A program made the translations under genes and the position numbers. A stretch of DNA of 11,068 bases from Bacteroidota bacterium (GTDB taxonomy: Bacteria > Bacteroidota > Ignavibacteria > Ignavibacteriales > Melioribacteraceae): positions 1-11,068 of the forward strand of contig JAKAMS010000054.1 of the NCBI GenBank assembly GCA_021812745.1. Direction: 5' to 3'. This document shows, in pieces, positions 1 through 6,202 of the stretch (its first letter is position 1; each line of letters opens with the position of its first letter). Under the pieces are notes generated by a model. It saw only the letters and a list, made by a program, of their open reading frames with translations. It ran no database searches and was not told the DNA's origin.

Positions 1-608
1 AGTTTGTTTTGATGTGCCCGTTTACTCCGAAGAACCGGCAAGTATTAATCGGATGGATTGCCGGTATGTGCGATGCAGAAAATTACGGCAAGTTTGTGGC
101 TTATCAATTCTCTAAAGATAAAATGGTCCTCGGTCCTCAACAGGTAGAATCTAAAATTGATCAGGATAGCTTTCTTTCGGGACAACTGACTTTGTGGGAT
201 CAGCATGGTTCTAAAGTAATTAGAGGAAATGTACTTGCAATACCGGTTAACAATACGCTTTTTTATGTAGAACCGATTTATCTTCAAGCCGAAACAGCGG
301 CCTATCCTGAACTTAGAATTGTTGTTGTTATGCACGGAGATAATATGAGCTATGCTAAAACTTTTGATGAAGCTCTGAACGGATTATTTTCTAAATCTCC
401 GGTTCTAAAAAATTTAACGCAGAATGAAAAGACAACTCCAATAACGGTATCTCAACTTCCGGGACAAATCAAAGCGGCAAACGATGCTTTTAATAATTAT
501 TTAAAGCTGAATGCCGATAAGAAATTTTCTGAAGCGGCGAAGGAACTTGAAAAATTACAGCAGGCTCTTCAAACTCTTTCAAATCAATCTTCAGAAAAGA
601 AAAAATAA
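1..608 (+). CDS. UPF0182 family membrane protein, C-terminal part (5' truncated by window edge)
   Basis: This is the last 201 residues of a protein that begins before the window. The reading frame is open from base 3 (codons TTT GTT TTG ATG), so the TTG and ATG at 9-14 are internal codons and not starts. The sequence carries the hallmark C-terminal block of the UPF0182 family: PFTPKNR, then CDAENYGK, GPQQVESKIDQD, QLTLWDQHGSKVIRGN and YVEPIYLQAE. Family members are usually about 900 residues, with several N-terminal membrane helices and a large extracytoplasmic domain; their function is not established. The last ~70 residues are Lys/Gln/Glu-rich and probably helical, as is usual for the poorly conserved tail. 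The gene ends at TAA 606-608, followed at once by a strong terminator. Family assignment is confident; the role is unknown. Confidence 0.9.
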   Translation, partial: FVLMCPFTPKNRQVLIGWIAGMCDAENYGKFVAYQFSKDKMVLGPQQVESKIDQDSFLSGQLTLWDQHGSKVIRGNVLAIPVNNTLFYVEPIYLQAETAAYPELRIVVVMHGDNMSYAKTFDEALNGLFSKSPVLKNLTQNEKTTPITVSQLPGQIKAANDAFNNYLKLNADKKFSEAAKELEKLQQALQTLSNQSSEKKK

Positions 609-625
609 TAGTACAATATGATTCT

Positions 626-656
626 TGTGCGGTCCGGTAAGGACCGCACATATTTT
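626..656 (+). terminator. Rho-independent terminator after the UPF0182 gene
   Basis: A perfect 10-bp GC-rich stem (626-635 with 641-650) closes a 5-base loop (GGTAA) and is followed by TATTTTAT on the plus strand. It lies 17 bases after the UPF0182 stop and between two converging genes. The minus-strand side has no T-run, so it mainly serves the plus-strand gene. Confidence 0.85.
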
Positions 657-673
657 ATCTTCTCTGACAAATT

Positions 674-1168
674 TTAGAATGCCCAGTTGACAATTGGAAA
701 GACCGGGAACTGACCGCCTTGTTTGATAATATTTATCAGACCTATTTGTAAACCCTTAGTCATATTTGCAGCGTAATTTACTAATCCAATTTGAACTCCG
801 CTTACAGTTCCGGCATAATTTACAACTCCCCATTGAAGTCCTTCAAATTTTCCTTCTGTTATGTTCACACCATTATCCTGCCAGCCCATGTAATCTGCCT
901 CTACAATTCCAACCAAACCAAATTGAACTCCCTTTGAAACGCCTGAAGTAATGTGATTTACTAATCCCCAATCCAGACCGGAAACCCTTGCGTTCTTTCC
1001 GTAAAGCAGACTGAGTCTTAACCCTGTTATAGAAGTATTTTCGTTAAAAATCTGAACCGGGTTAAATAAAGCAAGTTGTATCGGTTTATCCTGTGCAGCA
1101 ATTTCTTTAGCCGAGAGCATCAATAATAGAAAAATTGAAAGGATGGAAAATAATTTTGTACGTTTCAT
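674..1168 (-). CDS. Small secreted protein with repeated G-[LV]-x-[FWI]-G-[LV]-[VI]-N motifs (LA_2272-like surface repeat)
   Basis: A 164-residue protein with a clear signal peptide: MKRTK, a hydrophobic core at residues ~6-20, and a likely signal peptidase I cut after IAA (residue 25) before QDK. The mature part has five copies of a short motif, starting near residues 64 (GLDWGLVN), 80 (GVQFGLVG), 110 (GLQWGVVN), 124 (GVQIGLVN) and 139 (GLQIGLIN), spaced about 14-30 residues. Such repeats are seen in predicted surface or outer-membrane beta-strand proteins of the LA_2272 type; their function is unknown. I recognise the repeat style only, not a characterised homologue. The ATG start is supported by GAGG five bases upstream. 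The gene stands alone and converges on the UPF0182 gene. Confidence 0.75.
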   Translation of the reverse strand: MKRTKLFSILSIFLLLMLSAKEIAAQDKPIQLALFNPVQIFNENTSITGLRLSLLYGKNARVSGLDWGLVNHITSGVSKGVQFGLVGIVEADYMGWQDNGVNITEGKFEGLQWGVVNYAGTVSGVQIGLVNYAANMTKGLQIGLINIIKQGGQFPVFPIVNWAF

Positions 1169-1444
1169 TTTTACCTCGTGATAGTTTTCAATTTTTAGTG
1201 TCTTGTCTTTCGTATAATCTGAAAAATTAATTTCTAGCGATTACTTTTTACCTCCTTTGAATAGAAAATATTTGTAAAAGAATTATCTTTTTACAACAAT
1301 ATTATTCCGCCGTCAAATTCTCTTCTTTTATAGCTTGGAACTTCCATATTTCATTTTATTTTTACAATTTAGTCCATATAAAAACAGTGCTTCATATTGT
1401 TATAAGCGTCACAGTCAATGTAAAAATTTGCAATTATTATTAAT

Positions 1445-1463
1445 CTCAAATACGTAATTTGAG
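1445..1463. promoter_or_regulatory. Dyad-symmetric element, possible operator
   Basis: Two perfect 7-base arms, CTCAAAT and ATTTGAG, flank a 5-base centre (ACGTA). It lies about 80 bases before the lipoprotein start and overlaps a possible -33 element. Symmetry of this size can be a dimeric repressor site, but no copy is seen elsewhere in the window. Confidence 0.3.
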
Positions 1464-1488
1464 CTAGATATTTATTCTCCATATTTTG
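1458..1488 (+). promoter_or_regulatory. Possible Bacteroidota-type promoter for the lipoprotein gene
   Basis: TTTG at 1458-1461 is followed 20 bases later by TATTTTG at 1482-1488. This resembles the Bacteroidetes pattern of TTTG, a ~20-base spacer and TAnnTTTG, but the second box is one T short. Transcription would start near 1495, about 50 bases before the gene. Chance matches are common in AT-rich DNA. Confidence 0.25.
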
Positions 1489-1544
1489 TATGTGAAAGAT
1501 AACTTATTCGGTAATCAGAGTTCAATCATTTGCTGAAGAAGTCA

Positions 1545-1973
1545 ATGAGAAAAAAAATAATCAATGGTTCACTCACCGTTTTGCTTGCGCTAACATGTTT
1601 TTCTTGTAAACTTGTTGATGGTATTAATACGCCGACTACAAATGGCAACAATAAAACTGTCCGGTATGTAGCAAACATGATCAGTTCATCAACCTATGCA
1701 AATCCCGTAATAACATATACAAGCGGCGATGGTGTAATTTCACAAGTACAAGGAATGAATCTCAATATTTCACTTCCATTAAGTGTTGGGTTGACAGCGA
1801 CATTGACAGCAAGTTGTACCGGAAGTTATAATCCGGCAAGTTTAAATGCCTCGGCATCAATAAATCTAAAAATTTATGTTAACGATTCACTTAAGGTTGT
1901 GGCAAACGATTTTCAAACAGATTCGCTTTCAACAGTTGCTGCATCGGCAACTTGCAGTTATAAGATCAAATAA
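1545..1973 (+). CDS. Small lipoprotein with MmpS-like beta-sandwich pattern
   Basis: The ATG at 1545 gives 142 residues; an in-frame TTG at 1530 would add five, and neither has a clear SD. The N-terminus is a lipoprotein signal: MRKK, a hydrophobic stretch, then LTCFSC, with the second Cys (residue 21) the likely lipidated residue. The mature part begins with a Thr/Asn-rich linker. It then shows a pattern seen in MmpS-like and related small beta-sandwich proteins: VRYVAN, a Y-rich ITYTSGDG segment, a Q-V-x-G strand, an ISLPL strand, an L-T-A-S strand, a KIYVND strand, and a final SLSTVAASATCSY. Two Cys (in TASC and ATCSY) could form a disulfide. The MmpS resemblance is my pattern match, not a verified homology. 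Function is unknown; the protein would sit on a membrane surface. Confidence 0.75.
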   Translation: MRKKIINGSLTVLLALTCFSCKLVDGINTPTTNGNNKTVRYVANMISSSTYANPVITYTSGDGVISQVQGMNLNISLPLSVGLTATLTASCTGSYNPASLNASASINLKIYVNDSLKVVANDFQTDSLSTVAASATCSYKIK

Positions 1974-2095
1974 TTAATATTTTAATAAGTAACTTAATAC
2001 ACTTCTCTATTTAGAACTTTAGCCGCTTGAAAACATATCCTAGAGTAAAATCTGCGCACAATTATTCATTTTTTCCGATTAAAAGATAGTACTTA

Positions 2096-2150
2096 AACGC
2101 ATTCCACCTCTAATTTAATTGTGGAACACATCTGATAATACCAATGCGTT
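2096..2150 (+). promoter_or_regulatory. Possible structured RNA or regulatory element upstream of thioredoxin
   Basis: Two nested inverted repeats are present. The outer arms AACGCATT (2096-2103) and AATGCGTT (2143-2150) pair perfectly over 8 bp. The inner arms TTCCAC (2102-2107) and GTGGAA (2121-2126) also pair, sharing two bases with the outer arm. The element lies about 100 bases before the thioredoxin start. It could be an mRNA leader structure, the remains of a terminator for the lipoprotein gene, or a protein site. No known riboswitch class is recognised, and the rest of 1974-2253 holds nothing clear. Confidence 0.3.
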
Positions 2151-2253
2151 CCAAGGAAGCATTTAACAGAAATCTAAAGAATCCTTTCTCTCATTAGTGC
2201 ATCCTATGCATATAAAACAGTAATTATATACAAGAAAACATTAGGAACTTATC

Positions 2254-2625
2254 ATGACAGAACATTTAACCAAAGAGACATTCTTAGAGAAAATATTTGA
2301 TTTCGAAAAGAATACAGAATGGAAGTACGCGGGAAAATTACCGGCTGTTATAGATTTCTGGGCAGAATGGTGCGGACCTTGCCGTATGGTTGGACCGGTA
2401 ATAGAGGAACTTTCTAAGGAATATGAAGGAAAAGTAAATTTCTATAAGGTAGATACGGATGCCGAACAAGAGTTGTCCGCTGCTTTTGGAATCAGAAGTA
2501 TTCCCTCTCTTCTTTTTATCCCGGCAGAAGGTCAACCTAAAATGGCTATGGGCGCATTGCCAAAAGCTGAACTTAAAAAAATTATCGAGCAAGAATTAAA
2601 TGTGCCTAATCCGATAATTTTATAA
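2254..2625 (+). CDS. trxA: Thioredoxin
   Basis: A 123-residue single-domain thioredoxin, a cytosolic protein-disulfide reductase normally kept reduced by thioredoxin reductase. The active site WCGPC has its redox Cys at 40 and 43. The buried Asp (D34 in VIDFWAEW) and the cis-Pro (P84 in RSIPS) are in place. The N-terminal 25 residues are slightly longer than in E. coli TrxA and match the form common in Bacteroidota (MTEHLTKETF...). There is no signal peptide. TTAGGAAC upstream gives an SD at suitable spacing before ATG. A membrane-anchored TlpA-type gene follows after 69 bases on the same strand, and a terminator follows that, so the two may form a redox operon. Identification is secure. Confidence 0.95.
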   Translation: MTEHLTKETFLEKIFDFEKNTEWKYAGKLPAVIDFWAEWCGPCRMVGPVIEELSKEYEGKVNFYKVDTDAEQELSAAFGIRSIPSLLFIPAEGQPKMAMGALPKAELKKIIEQELNVPNPIIL

Positions 2626-2685
2626 TTATCAGCTGAAAAGAAACGAATTGTATTTAAATCATGCATTTTGAAAAAGAGTCAGCGT

Positions 2686-2691
2686 GAGGAG
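2686..2691 (+). promoter_or_regulatory. Ribosome binding site that fixes the TlpA start
   Basis: GAGGAG ends three bases before ATG 2695 and is the best SD nearby. It favours that ATG over the in-frame TTG at 2668, which has no SD. Confidence 0.7.
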
Positions 2692-2694
2692 AAA

Positions 2695-3294
2695 ATGAGT
2701 AAGAAACCATTAGGGAAGAAGAAATATTCACCCACATTTTTTCAGAAAAATAAAAAATTTATTTACACAGGATCAATTGCAGGAATTATAGTACTATTTT
2801 TTTTGTTGAGTAACGGCAATTCATTATTAGGAAACGGTTCACTTCCTCAAAATTATGCCGGATCAATCGGCAATAAACCGTTGCCCGCCCCTAATTTTAA
2901 TCTTATGTCAATTGATGGAAAACAACTCAAACTTTCTGATTATAAAGGGAAAGTTTTGATTGTGGATTTTTGGGCTACTTGGTGTCCCCCGTGCAGGAAA
3001 GGTATTCCCGATTTGATTGAGTTAAAGAGAAAGTATGGTTCAAGAGGATTTGAAGTGATCGGAGTTTCAGTTGATACAGATACAAAACAAGACGTTGTTC
3101 CTTTCGTCCGGCAAAATTGGATTAATTACCCGATAGTTTACGGCGATACTGATGTTACAGAAAGATACGGCGGAATTAATTCCATTCCATCATCCTTTGT
3201 GATTGATAAAAATGGAACTATCGTTGCAAGTTTTCAAGGACTTACCTCAATTTCTATCTACGAAGACTATATCAATAAATTGCTTGCTCAGTAA
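2695..3294 (+). CDS. Membrane-anchored TlpA/ResA-type thioredoxin-like protein
   Basis: 199 residues from ATG 2695. A basic N-terminus (KK-rich, residues 1-21) is followed by one membrane helix at ~23-38, then a linker, placing the thioredoxin domain (from ~62) outside the cytoplasm. The domain shows the AhpC/TSA-Redoxin pattern of TlpA/ResA proteins: PAPNF, LSDYKGKVLIVDFWATWC, the active site CPPC (Cys 97 and 100), the ~25-residue insert with IGVSVD, and the cis-Pro P165 in NSIPSS. Family members reduce disulfides in periplasmic or surface proteins, for example during cytochrome c maturation, or act as general thiol oxidoreductases. No cytochrome genes lie nearby, so the substrate is open. 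It follows trxA by 69 bases and ends at a strong terminator. Confidence 0.92.
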   Translation: MSKKPLGKKKYSPTFFQKNKKFIYTGSIAGIIVLFFLLSNGNSLLGNGSLPQNYAGSIGNKPLPAPNFNLMSIDGKQLKLSDYKGKVLIVDFWATWCPPCRKGIPDLIELKRKYGSRGFEVIGVSVDTDTKQDVVPFVRQNWINYPIVYGDTDVTERYGGINSIPSSFVIDKNGTIVASFQGLTSISIYEDYINKLLAQ

Positions 3295-3308
3295 ACAGAA
3301 GATATCTT

Positions 3309-3347
3309 AATTATAGGCGATTCAAAGAATCGCCTATAATTTTATTT
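3309..3347. terminator. Terminator hairpin between converging operons
   Basis: A perfect 15-bp stem (3309-3323 with 3327-3341) has an AAA loop and is followed on + by TTATTT. It lies 14 bases after the TlpA stop and 40 bases beyond the gmd stop on the other strand. It clearly terminates the plus-strand operon. It may also stop minus-strand transcription, although the minus side has a weaker T-run. Confidence 0.85.
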
Positions 3348-3381
3348 AGAAATAAATAGTTTTAGCAAAAACTTAATTATT

Positions 3382-4482
3382 CTAATACCCTCTTGAAGCA
3401 ACTTTCTCCAAATCCGCTTTAATCATTATCTTTATCAATTCTTCAAACTTTACTTTGGACTCCCATCCTAATTCTTTTTTTGCTTTGGTGGGATCGCCAA
3501 TTAACAGATCAACTTCGGTCGGTCTATAATATTTCGGATCTATTTCTATAATAACATCTCCGGTTTTCACTTTACATTGCTCACTTTTTACTTTGCTGCT
3601 TATCTCTTTCCCATTAAACGATTCAACAATTCCGAATTCTTTTTCTCCGCTTCCTTTCCATCCGATCTCAATTCCAAGTTCTTTGAATGTCAATTCGCAA
3701 AATTCACGGATTGTATGAGTTTCTCCTGTTGCAAGGACGAAATCTTCAGCAGTATCATGCTGTAGAATTCTCCACATCCCTTCGCAATATTCGGGCGCGT
3801 AACCCCAATCTCTTTTTGAATCCAAGTTTCCCAAACTCACATTTTTCTGATAGCCCAAAAATATTCTAGCAGCAGCGCGAGTAATTTTACGTGTAACAAA
3901 AGTTTCGCCCCGGCGCGGCGATTCATGATTAAATAATATACCGTTACATGCAAATAAATTATATGCCTCTCTATAATTCTTTACTATCCAGTAGCCGTAA
4001 AGCTTTGCTACTCCGTATGGAGAGCGGGGGTAAAATGGAGTTGTTTCCGTCTGCGGTATTTCCTGTACTTTACCATATAACTCCGAGGTTGAAGCCTGAT
4101 AAAATTTTGTCTGCTTTCCTAAACCGACTTCCCTAATAGCATCTAAAAATCTTAATGTACCGAGTGCGTCTACCTGTGCAGTATAATCCGGTATCTCGAA
4201 CGAAACCTTTACGTGGCTTTGTGCAGCAAGATTATAAATTTCGTCCGGTTCGATATAGTTAAGAAGACGATTCAGATTGCTGGTGTCAACCAGATCTCCG
4301 TGGTGAAGAAATAATTTTTTATCCAGTATCTCAGGATTATTGTAGAGATGATCAATTCTTCCTGTGTTAAAAGAACTGCTCCTTCTAATGATGCCGTGAA
4401 CTTCATACCCTTTCTCAAGCAGGATCTCTGTTAAGTAACTTCCGTCCTGTCCCGTAATGCCGGTGATTAATGCTTTTTTCAT
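3382..4482 (-). CDS. gmd: GDP-mannose 4,6-dehydratase
   Basis: 366 residues, a short-chain dehydrogenase/reductase (extended type). It uses bound NADP+ to convert GDP-D-mannose to GDP-4-keto-6-deoxy-D-mannose in the cytoplasm. The N-terminal nucleotide-binding motif [10 protein letters not shown] (G8, G11, G14) is present. The catalytic set is T132, E134, Y156 and K160 (SPYGVAK), at the same numbers as E. coli Gmd. The [12 protein letters not shown] segment and the [19 protein letters not shown] substrate/NADP loop are intact, and the C-terminal block ending [22 protein letters not shown] is typical. Residues ~294-306 form a Lys/Ser-rich insertion of 7-base-periodic DNA in a variable loop; the core should be unaffected. 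It lies 12 bases after fcl, with no clear SD, so translation is probably coupled. Together they make GDP-L-fucose. Confidence 0.97.
   Translation of the reverse strand: MKKALITGITGQDGSYLTEILLEKGYEVHGIIRRSSSFNTGRIDHLYNNPEILDKKLFLHHGDLVDTSNLNRLLNYIEPDEIYNLAAQSHVKVSFEIPDYTAQVDALGTLRFLDAIREVGLGKQTKFYQASTSELYGKVQEIPQTETTPFYPRSPYGVAKLYGYWIVKNYREAYNLFACNGILFNHESPRRGETFVTRKITRAAARIFLGYQKNVSLGNLDSKRDWGYAPEYCEGMWRILQHDTAEDFVLATGETHTIREFCELTFKELGIEIGWKGSGEKEFGIVESFNGKEISSKVKSEQCKVKTGDVIIEIDPKYYRPTEVDLLIGDPTKAKKELGWESKVKFEELIKIMIKADLEKVASRGY
3564..3605. repeat. 7-base-periodic repeat inside gmd (about six heptads, 42 bases)
   Basis: On the plus strand the DNA reads as consecutive 7-base units such as TTTTCAC and TTTTTAC, mostly of the form TTTnnAC. 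It encodes gmd residues ~294-306 ([12 protein letters not shown]). The stretch lies in the loop before GDVIIEIDP, where other Gmd proteins are shorter: by my count E. coli Gmd has about 13 residues between GIV and GDVI, and this protein has 21. The exact edges are uncertain. Confidence 0.6.
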
Positions 4483-4494
4483 AAGTAGCTGTTC

Positions 4495-5445
4495 TTATTT
4501 ATAATTATTAACAAACCATTCGTATGTTTTATTTATTCCATCTTCAAGCGAAGTAGAATGTTTCCACCCTAAATTATGCAGGCGAGTTACATCAAGAAGT
4601 TTTTTTGGAGTTCCGTCAGGTTTTGAAGAATCATATTTTATTTTACCCTTATAACCGACTGTTTTTTGAATCAGTTCAGCTAGGGTCGAAATAGTCAGGT
4701 CTTCTCCAGTACCGATATTTATATGCGTGAGATCATTATCGTATAGATCGCAGGCGTTGATTTTATCTATAAGAAATAATAGTGCGTTGGCAAGATCATC
4801 TACGAATAGAAATTCACGGTACGGTTTGCCTGTTCCCCAAATCTCAACTGAATCTGAATTATTCAACTTCGCATCATGAAACTTTCTGATAAGCGCCGGT
4901 AGTACATGTGAAGTTTCTAGATTAAAATTATCATAGTAACCGTACAGATTTGTCGGCATGACAGAATAAAAATTGGAACCATACTGTTTATAGTAACTTT
5001 CACAAAGTTTAATCCCGGCAATCTTAGCTATCGCGTAGGGTTCGTTTGTGTATTCAAGGTAATTGGAAAGAAGATATTCCTCTCTTAGCGGTTGCGGAGC
5101 CATCTTTGGATATATGCACGAACTGCCTAGAAAAATTAATTTTTCAACCCCGTTTTGATATGCCGAATTAATAATATTAGATTCGATCATCAAATTGTCA
5201 TAAAGGAATTCAGCGCGGTATCTACTATTTGCTAATATCCCTCCGACTTTAGCTGCGGCTAAAATAACATAATCCGGTTTTTCTGTTTGAAAAAGTTCTT
5301 CTACTTTCGTTTGATTTTTCAGATCTAGTTCATCAATCGTACGCAAAATAAAATTTTCATGTCCAACACTTTGTAATTGCCTTAGAATTGCGGAGCCAAC
5401 CATTCCTTTGTGGCCTGCGATGTATATTTTTTTATTCTTATCCAT
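4495..5445 (-). CDS. fcl: GDP-L-fucose synthase (GDP-4-keto-6-deoxymannose epimerase/reductase)
   Basis: 316 residues from ATG 5445; an in-frame TTG two codons upstream is less likely. This SDR enzyme performs 3,5-epimerisation and NADPH-dependent 4-reduction of GDP-4-keto-6-deoxy-D-mannose, completing GDP-L-fucose. Visible are the GHKGMVGSA nucleotide-binding loop (G11, G14, G17), AAAKVGGI, the GSSCIYP motif with S108 and C110, Y137 and K141 (EPYAIAK), and H180 (ETSHVLPAL). These match the catalytic Ser/Cys/Tyr/Lys/His of E. coli Fcl with an offset of one. The C-terminal half contains the usual [16 protein letters not shown] and [11 protein letters not shown] blocks. No SD is visible. It is directly followed by gmd, the reverse of the pathway order. 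Upstream, a 7-base-periodic A-rich tract separates it from the previous gene. Confidence 0.97.
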   Translation of the reverse strand: MDKNKKIYIAGHKGMVGSAILRQLQSVGHENFILRTIDELDLKNQTKVEELFQTEKPDYVILAAAKVGGILANSRYRAEFLYDNLMIESNIINSAYQNGVEKLIFLGSSCIYPKMAPQPLREEYLLSNYLEYTNEPYAIAKIAGIKLCESYYKQYGSNFYSVMPTNLYGYYDNFNLETSHVLPALIRKFHDAKLNNSDSVEIWGTGKPYREFLFVDDLANALLFLIDKINACDLYDNDLTHINIGTGEDLTISTLAELIQKTVGYKGKIKYDSSKPDGTPKKLLDVTRLHNLGWKHSTSLEDGINKTYEWFVNNYK

Positions 5446-5462
5446 AAGCAAGTATAAATTAT

Positions 5463-5524
5463 AAAGTTAAAAGGAGAAAGTGAAAAGTATAAAAAATAAA
5501 TTTAAAGGAGAAATTATAAAAAGG
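5463..5524. repeat. Purine-rich 7-base-periodic repeat upstream of fcl
   Basis: On + the sequence from 5463 divides into heptads such as AAAGTTA, AAAGGAG, AAAGTGA and AAAGTAT, with strict phase to about 5504. A one-base slip follows and then further AAAGGAG- and AAATTAT-type units. The consensus is AAAGKNN. It begins 17 bases before the fcl start (minus strand), and on that strand it is pyrimidine-rich, so it offers no SD. It resembles the units found inside gmd. Confidence 0.6.
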
Positions 5525-5647
5525 ATGGAAAAAGTTAAAATCTGATGGCTGAATAAAATTAAGATAAGGTTGCATCATCCTTACATAAAGAATCCGCAAT
5601 CACAACTCGGATTGTAATTGGAAGATATAAAGGCTAGCAGTTTTTTT

Positions 5648-5800
5648 TCAAGCAGCTTTCTTCTCTTCCGGCAAACTGTTTAACTTGTTTGCGTAATGAA
5701 AACCAAATTCATTCTCAAAACCAACCGGTGCCGACTTCATCAGTATTGCCATAAAAGCAATAAACAAACTAACATAGATTAATAATCCAAATAAAAACAT
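5648..5800 (-). CDS. 50-residue single-pass membrane protein, unknown
   Basis: The ATG at 5800 is chosen because GAGAGGG stands five bases upstream; the longer in-frame reading would need a TTG at 5845 with no SD. The product is one hydrophobic helix (residues ~2-21, MFLFGLLIYVSLFIAFMAIL) followed by a short soluble tail with GFENEFGFHYANK and a charged end (PEEKKAA). A plausible topology is N-terminus in the membrane and tail in the cytoplasm. I recognise no family. The excellent SD and the composition (membrane helix, then a polar tail) suggest a real gene. It lies alone between the attH-like gene and fcl, with over 190 bases to each, so it probably has its own promoter. Confidence 0.6.
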   Translation of the reverse strand: MFLFGLLIYVSLFIAFMAILMKSAPVGFENEFGFHYANKLNSLPEEKKAA

Positions 5801-5805
5801 AATAT

Positions 5806-5812
5806 CCCTCTC
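5806..5812 (-). promoter_or_regulatory. Ribosome binding site of the 50-residue membrane protein
   Basis: The minus strand reads GAGAGGG, then five bases, then ATG (5800-5798). It decides the start of the small gene. Confidence 0.65.
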
Positions 5813-6104
5813 GATTGTTTTTTCTTCAATAATATCAATTTTCAAGCCAATTAGTTGTTTTTATGATTCACCCAACAAACCATCATAATTATGCATGATA
5901 AAGCTTGACTGCCTATTATCGAAAGGAATAACTAAAACTTTAATGCATTGATTTTCCTCTAAAAATGTAACAAATTCATGTAATAATCAGCACTTTAAGC
6001 AAAACTCAATTTGGAGTTGGCTCTGTTTCATTTTTTACGATTTATTAGAGTGATTGACAAGAAAGAACAAATTTTTGGTTAATATTGTGCAGGTGGAGGG
6101 AAGT
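5813..6104. other. Intergenic region, no gene seen
   Basis: This AT-rich spacer is upstream of the small membrane-protein gene (minus strand). It contains a 10-base perfect palindrome CATAATTATG at 5884-5893 and a short AACTC/GAGTT stem near 6003-6018. I find no convincing promoter boxes, ORF or RNA gene. Confidence 0.5.
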
Positions 6105-6202
6105 GCAATTGATAATTTAGAATTGCGAATTTTTAATTGCAAATTATCCCATTCACGTTTCTCGTTTTACTTTTCACGTCTTCCGTCTTACCTCTCACTC
6201 TC
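6105..6202. repeat. Degenerate tandem heptamer array, 14 units in unbroken phase
   Basis: From 6105 the plus strand divides into 14 consecutive 7-base units. The first six (6105-6146) follow NNAATTK, for example GCAATTG and AGAATTG. After one transition unit, the last seven (6154-6202) follow YMCKTYT, for example CACGTTT and CTCGTTT. The array ends exactly where the extended attH-like reading frame ends (TAG at 6204-6202 on minus). Units differ from each other by several bases but never lose register. The apparent inverted repeat 6111-6124/6135-6148 is a by-product of the AATT-centred units. Confidence 0.7.

Larger units (their letters stand above)
1169..1529. other. Intergenic region between divergent genes
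   Basis: This AT-rich stretch separates a minus-strand gene (start 1168) from a plus-strand lipoprotein gene (start 1545), so it should hold promoters for both. I see no convincing ORF or RNA gene. Its only notable structures are the dyad at 1445-1463, a possible promoter beside it, and an SD-like ACCTCCTTT at 1250-1258 (minus-strand reading) with no start codon after it. Confidence 0.6.

Noticed and set aside
45..335. 96-codon minus-strand ORF
   Set aside because: It is antisense to the clearly conserved UPF0182 coding sequence.
1250..1258. Perfect SD (AAAGGAGGT on the minus strand) upstream of the secreted repeat protein
   Set aside because: No ATG, GTG or TTG follows within reach, and the gene's own GAGG site at 1173-1176 explains its start, so this is not taken as a leader gene.
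6111..6148. Imperfect inverted repeat resembling a terminator or MITE end
   Set aside because: The symmetry follows from the AATT-centred heptamers; no T-run or target duplication is seen.
6105..6202. CRISPR or ordinary microsatellite
   Set aside because: Units are 7 bases with no spacer/repeat alternation, and they vary too much for a simple microsatellite.
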